Assembly: GCA_030669445.1 (NCBI GenBank)
Contig: DAOVDP010000057.1
Location: 1 to 7,101, forward strand
Reading direction: 5' to 3'
DNA: 7,101 bases
Origin: Candidatus Latescibacterota bacterium
GTDB taxonomy: Bacteria; Latescibacterota; MVCY01
Positions 1 to 6,040 of the stretch are shown here, in pieces. Position numbers and translations under genes: made by a program. How positions within the stretch are numbered: the first letter of the stretch is position 1; every line of letters starts with the position of its first letter. Under the pieces are notes generated by a model. The model did not search any database. It saw only the letters and a list, made by a program, of their open reading frames with translations, and had not been told where the DNA came from.

Positions 1-1129
1 TGGGACATCCGGTAAAGCTTTCGCTGTGGGTGAAAAATCCTTCCGGCAGGTACCAGTTGTCCGGCCGTTCGCTTATCAGCCAAAGGGTATTTTTTGCCAT
101 ACTGTAGAGTCCATTCACCAAAGCGTTCTTCAACCACCCCGGCAGGTCTTGAGCAAAGATAACCTCCTGCCAGGCGAGTGTCCGGCTCTGGAGCGCTTCC
201 CATCCCTCTACTACCAGTTTGGCTATATCCTCTGGACAATTGAAACGCTGCTTGTAAGCATGCGCGTGCGGTTCCCCGCTGCTGTCGCGGAAATAGGGGT
301 AATACCAGGCCAGGGCGAATCGGAGGCGTTGGGATTCCCTTGGCTCGATTTCGTAGCGGACTGCTACGGTGGCTCCGGGAGTATCGGCTGCTGTAGGGAT
401 TTTGCCTGCAGTTACCCCCATCCAGGCCTCCGGATCCCGGCCGAGACAGCCACCAGTTAGAATTTCCCCCGGAGCTGAGGTTACCAGGGCATAACCGCTG
501 CCTTGCTTCTGTCGTACGGTTGTTCCCGGCCAGCGATCGCTTATAGTCTCACGGCTAAAGGACCCCTTCTCAGGCTCGACCTTGGGACCTGGAAAGCTAA
601 AGGTTAGCCAACCCGATAGCTTCCGGGAACCGGTATTGGTTAGTTGAATCTCAAACAAGGCCGCTGGTGTGTTAGACATCTCCGCATCGCCGAGGATAAA
701 AGGAGTAAATGCCCGCAGGCCTATTCGAATCGGTAAATCCAATTGACACTGGACATCGGTTACAGGGAAGTGACCCCAATAGAGGATGCGCTCGCTACCT
801 CGCAAGCCCTCCGGAGCATCCAGACAGAGAAGCCGCAATTCCTCGCCTGCGGAGACTGCCAGGAAGGGCACATCCAGAGTCTGCGGCGGACAGATGTCGT
901 TGAACATCGAACACCGGCCCAGCTTGCCATCCGTACGCAGTTCCAAATACCCGGTTCCCAGACCGCCTAAGGGTACACCACTGTCGGTAGTTCCTCCCTC
1001 GTATACGATACCTGTCGCCGACCGGTTGAAACCAGCGGCCGCAAAAGACAGAACAGCTCCGGTTTGACCTTTGAACTCAAATGGCCAAAAGCGAAGCTGT
1101 TTGGGGATTGGTGAATTTCCTGTGTGCAT
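1..1129 (-). CDS. GH116-family glycoside hydrolase (beta-glucosidase/glucosylceramidase type), N-terminal part, cut by window edge
   Basis: The frame stays open from an ATG at 1129 to the left edge, giving 376 residues and no stop. It resembles glycoside hydrolase family 116 (bacterial beta-glucosidase/xylosidase and GBA2-like glucosylceramidase). Visible marks are a glycine-rich GGLGTGYLEL at residues 55-64 of the N-terminal beta-sandwich domain, an FTPF...NTPAALFEIQLTNTG segment at 141-167, a YKQRF motif at 292-296, and the linker-to-barrel motif LPGWLKNALVNGLY at 329-342 that opens the (alpha/alpha)6 catalytic domain. The catalytic carboxylates lie beyond the window, so activity and substrate cannot be judged. 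No signal peptide is seen, which suggests a cytoplasmic enzyme. AGGAGG lies 7 bases before the ATG, and phoU ends only 19 bases upstream, so co-transcription is likely. Hand-counted lines are richer in G+C than phoU. Family call is fairly sure; any phosphate-related role is unknown. Confidence 0.8.
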   Translation of the reverse strand, partial: MHTGNSPIPKQLRFWPFEFKGQTGAVLSFAAAGFNRSATGIVYEGGTTDSGVPLGGLGTGYLELRTDGKLGRCSMFNDICPPQTLDVPFLAVSAGEELRLLCLDAPEGLRGSERILYWGHFPVTDVQCQLDLPIRIGLRAFTPFILGDAEMSNTPAALFEIQLTNTGSRKLSGWLTFSFPGPKVEPEKGSFSRETISDRWPGTTVRQKQGSGYALVTSAPGEILTGGCLGRDPEAWMGVTAGKIPTAADTPGATVAVRYEIEPRESQRLRFALAWYYPYFRDSSGEPHAHAYKQRFNCPEDIAKLVVEGWEALQSRTLAWQEVIFAQDLPGWLKNALVNGLYSMAKNTLWLISERPDNWYLPEGFFTHSESFTGCP

Positions 1130-1148
1130 GGGCCAGCCTCCTTTTCGT

Positions 1149-1820
1149 TTAGTCTTTCCTCTCTTCAATATGATGTTTAATCATTTTCCCATTCACTAAG
1201 TAGATCACATCTTCGCAGATATTGGTGGCAAGATCGGCTATCCTTTCCAGATGACGTCCAACTATAATCAGATCTACGGCTCGCGGGATGGTTTTAGGAT
1301 CCTGCATCATATAGGTTAAAAGCTCCCTGAATATCTGATCATTAAGGTCGTCAATCTCGTCATCTCGTTCACATACATCTCTGGCTAACTTAGGATCTCG
1401 ATTCACGAAAGCGTCGAGGCTGTCTTTTATCATCCTCTGGGCCAGGGTGGCCATTCGGGGGATATCTATTAGGGGTTTAAGGAGTGGTTGTTTCAGCAAA
1501 TCTAAAGTCCTTTCAGCAATGTTGACTGCCTGGTCACCAATTCTCTCTAAATCGTTGTTGATTTTCAGTGCAGAGGCAATAAACCGCAAGTCGATTGCCA
1601 GAGGTTGCTGAAGTGCCAAAAGCTTCAAACACAATTCCTCTATTTCAATTTCGAGAAAGTTTATGGGCTCGTCCGCCTGGATAACTTGTTCTGCCAGTTT
1701 TCCGTCTCGTTCTACCAACGCTCTTACTGCCCGGCTAATAGCCTCTTCTACCAACCTCACCATTTCAAGTAATTTTTCGTTGAGGTATTTTAGCTCTTCA
1801 TCAAAGTGTCTTTTAGGCAT
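1149..1820 (-). CDS. phoU: PhoU, phosphate transport accessory/regulatory protein
   Basis: PhoU is a cytoplasmic all-helical protein that links the Pst transporter to the phosphate two-component system and restrains phosphate uptake. This 223-residue protein has the usual family length and two PhoU repeats. The first carries the metal-binding type motif NNDLERIGDQAVNIAE at residues 88-103 and the second RHLERIADLATNICEDV at 189-205, with E92/D96 and E192/D196 as the likely metal ligands of the ExxxD pattern. GGAGG ends 6 bases before the ATG, and the start lies 12 bases after the pstB stop, so translation is probably coupled. It follows pstB as in many pst operons. No phoB or phoR gene is in the window, so the partner kinase must be elsewhere. 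Identity is secure from motifs, length and position. Confidence 0.96.
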   Translation of the reverse strand: MPKRHFDEELKYLNEKLLEMVRLVEEAISRAVRALVERDGKLAEQVIQADEPINFLEIEIEELCLKLLALQQPLAIDLRFIASALKINNDLERIGDQAVNIAERTLDLLKQPLLKPLIDIPRMATLAQRMIKDSLDAFVNRDPKLARDVCERDDEIDDLNDQIFRELLTYMMQDPKTIPRAVDLIIVGRHLERIADLATNICEDVIYLVNGKMIKHHIEERKD

Positions 1821-1832
1821 AGCTGTCCTCCA

Positions 1833-2594
1833 TTACCCAAATCTTCCGGTTATATAATCTTCGGTTATCTTCTTTTTCGGTTTAGTGAAAATCACTTCTG
1901 TTGCACCAAATTCTGTTAATTCCCCCAACATAAAGAACGCGGTATAATCGGAGATGCGGGCAGCTTGCTGCATATTGTGAGTTACAATGACAATGGTGTA
2001 GTTCTTCTTTAACTCATGAATGAGGTCTTCAATTTTGGCAGTTGAAGTTGGATCGAGGGCTGAGGCTGGTTCATCCATTAACAGGACTTCTGGTTCAACT
2101 GCTAAGGATCGAGCAATACACAACCTTTGCTGCTGTCCACCGGATAAATCCAGAGCACTGGCTTTGAGCCGATCTTTGACCTCATCCCAGAGAGCAGCTT
2201 TTCTCAAACTCCTTTCGACGATTTCCTCCAATTTGCTCTTATTGTTAATGCCGTTTAAACGCGGGCCATAGGCCGCATTCTCAAATACAGATTTGGGAAA
2301 GGGATTGGATTTCTGAAACACCATTCCGATCTTTCTTCTCAGCTCTACCACATCGATGTTTTTTTGATAAATATCCTGACCATCGAAAAGTACCTTTCCT
2401 TCTACTCTTGTTGTGGGAACTAAATCGTTCATTCGATTGAGGGTGCGTAGAAAGGTAGTCTTCCCACAGCCTGAAGGTCCGATAAGAGCGGTTACCAGAT
2501 TCTCTTCAATCTCTATGTTAACGTTCTTGAGGGCAGGAACTTCGCTGTAATAGAAGTTGAGCCCTCGGGTCTCTATTTTGATTCTCCCGTCCAT
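1833..2594 (-). CDS. pstB: PstB, phosphate ABC transporter ATP-binding protein
   Basis: PstB is the ATPase that powers phosphate import through PstC-PstA on the cytoplasmic face. The 253-residue sequence has every ABC motif: Walker A GPSGCGKT at residues 39-46, Q-loop glutamine at 94 in [10 protein letters not shown], signature LSGGQQQR at 150-157, Walker B VLLMDEP at 170-176, D-loop SALD at 178-181 and H-loop histidine 206 in [12 protein letters not shown] after the Q-loop, DEPASALDP and the C-terminal DYITGRFG are characteristic of PstB rather than of other ABC ATPases. The ATG is preceded by GAAGGAG with an unusually short two-base spacer, so coupling to pstA, which ends 7 bases upstream, may help initiation. 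Hand-counted lines are lower in G+C than pstS or pstC. No key residue is missing, and it should be functional. Confidence 0.98.
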   Translation of the reverse strand: MDGRIKIETRGLNFYYSEVPALKNVNIEIEENLVTALIGPSGCGKTTFLRTLNRMNDLVPTTRVEGKVLFDGQDIYQKNIDVVELRRKIGMVFQKSNPFPKSVFENAAYGPRLNGINNKSKLEEIVERSLRKAALWDEVKDRLKASALDLSGGQQQRLCIARSLAVEPEVLLMDEPASALDPTSTAKIEDLIHELKKNYTIVIVTHNMQQAARISDYTAFFMLGELTEFGATEVIFTKPKKKITEDYITGRFG

Positions 2595-2601
2595 TTCTCC
2601 T

Positions 2602-3456
2602 TCACCATTTCTTCTTTTTTCTAAACTGATTTCGGATTATAATTCCCACCGAATCTATACTCAGCACCAGGAATAACAGCACCAGAGCTGTTCCGTAGGC
2701 GATAGGCATCTGGCTTTCGGGATGGGTACCTTCAGTCATTAAAGCGTAGATGTGGTAAGGTAGAGCTTGCACCTCATCAAAAAAGGACCTTGGAAGTCGA
2801 ATTATGTAGAAAGTGGCAGCAGTGAACAGAATAGGCGCGGTTTCTCCTGCTGCTCGACCGATACCCAAAATTGAGCCCGTCAGGATTCCGGAGATGGCGT
2901 TAGGCAAAACGATCTTGCGGATGGTCTGCCACTTGGTTGCCCCCAGAGCCAGAGATGCTTCGCGGAAAGATTGTGGCACTATCAGCAACGCCTCTTCTGA
3001 AGCTCGAATGATAGTGGGAAGAATTACAATTCCCAGTGTAAGCGCCCCCGAGAGGATAGACACCCCAAAACCGAAGAACTTGACGAACACGGCCAGACCA
3101 AATAGTCCAAACACCACTGAAGGCACACCAGCCAGGTTATTTATTCCTATTCTGATCAGTCTTACTAACCTTCCCTGTCGGGCGTATTCGGTTAAATATA
3201 TTGCCGCAAAGACTCCCAAAGGGAGTGCGAAGAGAATTGCCCCTATAGTTAGATAGAAGGTTCCAATAATTGCCGGCAGGATGCCGCCGCTGGTCATTCC
3301 TTCTTTTGGCATTTGGGTGAGGAATTCCCAGGACAAAACTTTCACCCCTCTCATCCCTATAAAGAATAGAATAAGCAATAGCCCGGATAGAATTATTACA
3401 ATCGAGAATCGTAATAATGAGAAATAGATAACTTGCTTAACCTGCTTGGATTTCAT
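2602..3456 (-). CDS. pstA: PstA, phosphate ABC transporter permease
   Basis: PstA is one of two inner-membrane permease subunits of the Pst importer. With the start at ATG 3456 the protein is 284 residues, normal for the family. It shows about six hydrophobic segments (near residues 11-35, 58-88, 104-130, 133-150, 190-215 and 253-274). The cytoplasmic EAA coupling motif [20 protein letters not shown] begins at E167 and docks on Pst[17 protein letters not shown] (109-124) and [12 protein letters not shown] (200-211) are PstA-typical. The reading frame is open further upstream to an ATG at 3594, but those 46 extra residues are read antiphase to the end of pstC and have no family character, so I reject that start. 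The chosen ATG is 4 bases after the pstC stop; its ribosome site (GGGA, about 11 bases away) is weak, which suggests coupled translation. The C-terminus is basic (RKKKKW). Confidence 0.96.
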   Translation of the reverse strand: MKSKQVKQVIYFSLLRFSIVIILSGLLLILFFIGMRGVKVLSWEFLTQMPKEGMTSGGILPAIIGTFYLTIGAILFALPLGVFAAIYLTEYARQGRLVRLIRIGINNLAGVPSVVFGLFGLAVFVKFFGFGVSILSGALTLGIVILPTIIRASEEALLIVPQSFREASLALGATKWQTIRKIVLPNAISGILTGSILGIGRAAGETAPILFTAATFYIIRLPRSFFDEVQALPYHIYALMTEGTHPESQMPIAYGTALVLLFLVLSIDSVGIIIRNQFRKKKKW

Positions 3457-3460
3457 AGAG

Positions 3461-4342
3461 TTACTGTCCCATTTTTCGGCGAAAGGTGGTGGCCAAATGA
3501 TCGGCCAAGAGATTGAAGCCCAAGGTAATGATGAACAGCATAATGGCGATACCAAACAGGGCATGGTAGTGGTCGCTGCCCACTGGTGCTTCACCCATCT
3601 CGGCGGCGATGGTAGCGGTCATAGGACGCACTGGTCGCAGGAAGGAACGCGGGATGACCGCGGCTCCGCCGGCTACCATTAGCACGGTCATGGTCTCGCC
3701 AATGGCCCGGCCTATGCCAAGGATGATGGCTGTGGTTATACCAGAAATGGCGCTTGGCACGGTTACCTTACTGATAGTCTCCCACTTTGTGGCCCCCAGC
3801 GCATAGGAGGCCTCTTTGTAGCTGAAGGGCACCGCCGAGATGGCATCCTCGGAAATGCTCACCACTGTGGGCAAAGCCATAAACCCCAAAATAATCGAGG
3901 CAGTGAGACAGGTCAAGCCAGTAGGCAGGTTAAACACATCCTGAAGCCAGGGAGCCAGGATAACCATACCGAAAAAACCATACACCACCGAGGGGATACC
4001 AGCCAGGAGTTCCACCACCGGCTTGGCGATTTCTTTTACTTTGGGATGGGCCACTTCAGAGATATAGGTGGCGGCTGAAACCCCTAACGGGATAGCTATT
4101 ATCAAGGCACCAAAGGTTACCCAAAGGGAACCCAAGATAAGGGACAATATGCCGAAATCAGGAGGATCGTAAGTGGGATACCAGCTTTTCCCCAGGATAA
4201 AATCTTTGATCCGCACGATCCTGAAGATCGGCAATCCTTCCTTGAACAGAACAATTACGATACCCAGAAGGAAGAAAATTGAGGCCAAAGCGAAAAAGAG
4301 AAAGATATGCTTAATCAAGACTTCTTTCCAACGCTGGTGCAT
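3461..4342 (-). CDS. pstC: PstC, phosphate ABC transporter permease
   Basis: PstC pairs with PstA to form the inner-membrane channel. The 293-residue protein has an N-terminal membrane segment (about 12-33), an extracytoplasmic stretch with KSWYPTYDPPDFGI (52-65), then five more hydrophobic segments. ELLAGIPSVVYGFFGM (111-126) and the EAA coupling motif EASYALGATKWETISKVTVP from E177 are typical, as is GRAIGETMTVLMVAGG at 211-226. The GSDHYHALF segment near 256-264 before the last membrane helix also fits PstC. The ATG at 4342 is preceded by AAAGGA about 10 bases upstream. It starts a tight pstC-pstA-pstB-phoU block. Upstream is a 116-base gap mostly occupied by a palindromic element rather than an obvious promoter. 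Hand-counted lines are richer in G+C than pstB. PstC rather than PstA is supported by the gene order and by the closer match of each to its own family motifs. Confidence 0.96.
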   Translation of the reverse strand: MHQRWKEVLIKHIFLFFALASIFFLLGIVIVLFKEGLPIFRIVRIKDFILGKSWYPTYDPPDFGILSLILGSLWVTFGALIIAIPLGVSAATYISEVAHPKVKEIAKPVVELLAGIPSVVYGFFGMVILAPWLQDVFNLPTGLTCLTASIILGFMALPTVVSISEDAISAVPFSYKEASYALGATKWETISKVTVPSAISGITTAIILGIGRAIGETMTVLMVAGGAAVIPRSFLRPVRPMTATIAAEMGEAPVGSDHYHALFGIAIMLFIITLGFNLLADHLATTFRRKMGQ

Positions 4343-4400
4343 AGAGTTATTGTCCTTTTACGCTATTTCTCCGTATTCCCTTTTATCAGCTATAGCAATA

Positions 4401-4462
4401 GTAGCCGAGCTTTCCAAAGCTCGCCCTAAGGGGATGTTACGAAGTTTGGAAACTTCGGCTAC
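4401..4462. repeat. REP/MITE-like palindromic element: two inverted hairpin units with 8-bp terminal inverted repeats
   Basis: A 62-base element is bounded by GTAGCCGA at 4401-4408 and its exact complement TCGGCTAC at 4455-4462. Inside are two 18-base perfect palindromes, 4406-4423 (CGAGCTTTCCAAAGCTCG) and 4440-4457 (CGAAGTTTGGAAACTTCG), placed as inverted copies of one unit. Read in the same sense the two differ at four positions, and all four are compensatory pairs that keep the stem intact, which argues that the structure is maintained. A small CCCTAAGGG hairpin lies between. The arrangement is like a BIME (paired REP) or a small non-autonomous element. Its right edge lies inside the last codons of mgsA and supplies the stop codon. 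Only one copy is seen here, so repeat-family status is inferred. It could instead be an mRNA-processing or attenuation structure between mgsA and pstC. Confidence 0.75.
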
Positions 4463-4890
4463 GGATTCGCCTTTATCAGGCCGGTTAGCAACAGTTTTGC
4501 CGAACTGAGATTTGTTGCTAAGGGTATATTATGAACATCACAGACCCTTAAAAGGGCCGAGATATCAGGATCGTGGGGCTGTGCAGTTAACGGGTCACGA
4601 AGAAAGATGACCAAATCGACTTCGCCACTGGCAACAAGTCCCCCTATCTGTAAGTCACCACCTTCCGGTCCGTGAAGCATCCTTTTAGCCTGCAGGGCCG
4701 TCTTTTCCATAATCGTTTCACTCGTGGCGCCAGTTGCTATCAGATCGCATTGTGCAAGCCTTTCTTCGTCTTCCTTTGCAAAAATTACCATATCAACCTT
4801 TTTAGCGTCATGAGCGATTAATGCCACTACTGGCCTATCTTTCTTCTTTCTCTTCCCCTTACTCATTATGATTCTATGTGGATCAGACAC
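4459..4890 (-). CDS. mgsA: Methylglyoxal synthase
   Basis: The enzyme converts dihydroxyacetone phosphate to methylglyoxal and inorganic phosphate in the cytoplasm, opening a bypass of lower glycolysis. The 143-residue protein shows the family motifs in order: ALIAHDAKK (23-31, with H27 and D28), the phosphate-binding ATGAT (52-56), GPEGGDLQIGG (74-84) whose D79 matches the catalytic aspartate of characterised enzymes, RDPLTAQPHDPD (98-109, with H106 and D109), and a final NIPLATNL (121-128). The start is GTG 4890, chosen because GGAGGTGA ends 4 bases before it; an ATG at residue 9 has no such site. The N-terminus is lysine-rich (KGKRKKK, 11-17). After TNL only 15 residues remain, apparently shorter than the Bacillus and Escherichia enzymes, and the stop codon lies in the edge of the adjacent palindromic element. 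The core residues are intact, so activity is expected. Its location among pst genes is unusual. Confidence 0.93.
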   Translation of the reverse strand: MSDPHRIIMSKGKRKKKDRPVVALIAHDAKKVDMVIFAKEDEERLAQCDLIATGATSETIMEKTALQAKRMLHGPEGGDLQIGGLVASGEVDLVIFLRDPLTAQPHDPDISALLRVCDVHNIPLATNLSSAKLLLTGLIKANP

Positions 4891-4894
4891 AAGC

Positions 4895-4902
4895 TCACCT
4901 CC
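4895..4902 (-). promoter_or_regulatory. Ribosome binding site that fixes the GTG start of mgsA
   Basis: GGAGGTGA, a full match to the anti-Shine-Dalgarno sequence, lies 4 bases before the GTG at 4890. It selects this non-ATG start over the internal ATG at 4866. Confidence 0.85.
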
Positions 4903-4933
4903 CTTAATGAGTCAACAGGCTCAACTGGACAAG

Positions 4934-4963
4934 GAAAATCCTTCTTTCCAAAATAGGATTTTC
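4934..4963. repeat. 8-bp inverted repeat overlapping the candidate mgsA promoter
   Basis: GAAAATCC at 4934-4941 is exactly complementary to GGATTTTC at 4956-4963, with a 14-base spacer. The half-sites are 22 bases apart, about two helical turns, as in a dimeric operator. The spacer holds the candidate -10 box. It could equally fold as a leader hairpin in the transcript. It does not resemble the E. coli Pho box. Confidence 0.4.
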
Positions 4964-4978
4964 TAAGCTCAATTGCAA
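4950..4978 (-). promoter_or_regulatory. Candidate sigma-70-type promoter for mgsA-pstC-pstA-pstB-phoU
   Basis: On the minus strand TTGCAA (4978-4973) and TATTTT (4955-4950) are separated by 17 bases; each matches four of six consensus positions. It sits after the pstS terminator and about 60 bases before the mgsA start, where a second promoter would be expected. The -10 box lies within the spacer of an inverted repeat (4934-4963), which might be an operator. This is a pattern match only. Confidence 0.35.
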
Positions 4979-5009
4979 GCCTTTTTTCACGAAGCTCTAC
5001 TGCTGGTTG

Positions 5010-5044
5010 CCAAAGAAAACGGGGAGCTGATGGGCAGCTCCCCG
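5010..5044 (-). terminator. Rho-independent terminator or attenuator after pstS
   Basis: A perfect 10-base-pair stem (5020-5029 with 5035-5044, core GGGGAGCTG/CAGCTCCCC) closes a 5-base loop. On the minus strand it is followed by GTTTTCTTTG, an interrupted U-tract, so it should end or reduce transcription from pstS. The downstream plus-strand side lacks a T-run, so it reads best for the minus strand. It lies about 105 bases past the pstS stop and before mgsA, the usual place for the hairpin that keeps PstS in excess over the membrane components. Confidence 0.75.
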
Positions 5045-5149
5045 AAAATTCTCTCTAAGCGAGGCTTTTCCGCAGGATCAAAGCAACAATCATAAGCCGT
5101 TCTATGACCCGCGAACGCCCCTTCGCCCACTTGCAACTTTGCTAATTTG

Positions 5150-6004
5150 CTACTCAACGGGCACAAAACCTTCGGCCTTGGCTATCTTTTGTCCCTTGGG
5201 ACCCAGGACAAAATCGATAAACTCTTTTGCCAGACCTCTGGGCTCGCCATTGGTATACATGTATAGAGGCCTGGACAGAAGGTAGGTGCCAGATTTTGCT
5301 GTCTCTACACTTGGCACCACCCCCTCAATGGCGATGGGCTTCACGTCAGCGCTCAGGTAACCCAGTCCCACGTATCCGATAGCTCCCTTGGTGGTGGCCA
5401 CAATGCTGGCTACTGCCCGGTTTGAAGCCTGCATCAGGGCATCAGGGCGCACCCTCTGCTTATCGAGAGCTAACTTATTGAACACCTCAAAAGTCCCCGA
5501 AGCCACATCCCTGGAGACCACTACGATGACATCGGAACTACCACCCACTTCATTCCAGCGGTTGATCGCACCGGTATAAATGGCCTTCAGTTGACTTTTA
5601 GTGAGACCATTCACCGGATTTTCGCGATGGAGGATAACCGCGATGGCATCTTTGGCTACCACATGGGCCACAGGATTAATTCCCTTGGCCCTGGTCTTCT
5701 TCAGCTCCTTGGTTTTCATCGCCCTGGAGGCGTCGGCAATATCAATGGTGCCGTCAATCAGGGCGGCGATGCCCACTCCAGAGCCACCGCCTCTGACTGA
5801 AATATTCGCCTCAGGATGCTCTTTCATGAACTCCTCCGCACACCTTTGAGCAATAGGCAGCACGGTAGTCGAGCCCTGGATGGTCAATTGGTTTTGTTCC
5901 TTTCTGCTCCAGGGCCACTGCCATCCCCAGCTCACAGGCGCCAGAATGCTCGTAAGAAGAACACTCATCACGGACAAGATCAAGATCTTTTTGAAGTTGG
6001 ACAT
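5150..6004 (-). CDS. pstS: PstS, periplasmic phosphate-binding protein
   Basis: PstS binds phosphate in the periplasm and delivers it to PstC-PstA. The 284-residue protein starts with a Sec signal (KK at 5-6, hydrophobic 7-23) and has no lipobox cysteine, so it is probably soluble. The phosphate-site segments are visible: IQGSTTVLPI (42-51), RGGGSGVGI (71-79), DIADASRAM (88-96) and SRDVASGTFEVF (164-175), where R165 and S169-G170-T171 match the RxxxSGT loop of PstS. LYMYTNGEP and a FIDFVLGPKGQKIA helix close the protein as in the family. An odd feature is four tryptophans at alternate positions (26, 28, 30, 32) just after the signal. AAGGAGG ends 9 bases before the ATG. The porin gene ends 36 bases upstream, so the two are probably co-transcribed, while a terminator follows. 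Related sulfate or molybdate binders are less likely given the pst context. Confidence 0.96.
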   Translation of the reverse strand: MSNFKKILILSVMSVLLTSILAPVSWGWQWPWSRKEQNQLTIQGSTTVLPIAQRCAEEFMKEHPEANISVRGGGSGVGIAALIDGTIDIADASRAMKTKELKKTRAKGINPVAHVVAKDAIAVILHRENPVNGLTKSQLKAIYTGAINRWNEVGGSSDVIVVVSRDVASGTFEVFNKLALDKQRVRPDALMQASNRAVASIVATTKGAIGYVGLGYLSADVKPIAIEGVVPSVETAKSGTYLLSRPLYMYTNGEPRGLAKEFIDFVLGPKGQKIAKAEGFVPVE

Positions 6005-6040
6005 TCTGCAATACCTCCTTAATTATGGAAAGTTTAAAGA

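Noticed and set aside
26..460. Plus-strand open frame of 144 codons
   Set aside because: It lies antisense to the GH116 gene, which has family motifs and a strong ribosome site; the plus-strand product shows no recognisable domain.
2813..3256. Plus-strand open frame of 147 codons
   Set aside because: It is the complement of pstA and encodes a Pro/Ala/Arg-rich product typical of a shadow frame.
3457..3594. Upstream extension of pstA to an ATG at 3594
   Set aside because: The extra 46 residues overlap pstC in another frame and look unlike PstA; ATG 3456 gives normal family length just after the pstC stop.
5111..5126. Small hairpin GCGAA/TTCGC shortly after pstS
   Set aside because: The stem is only 5 base pairs and has no U-tract; the stronger terminator at 5010-5044 explains the region better.
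4891..5149. Search for an E. coli-type Pho box before mgsA
   Set aside because: No pair of CTGTCAT-like direct repeats with the right spacing was found; the main promoter ahead of the porin would lie beyond the window.
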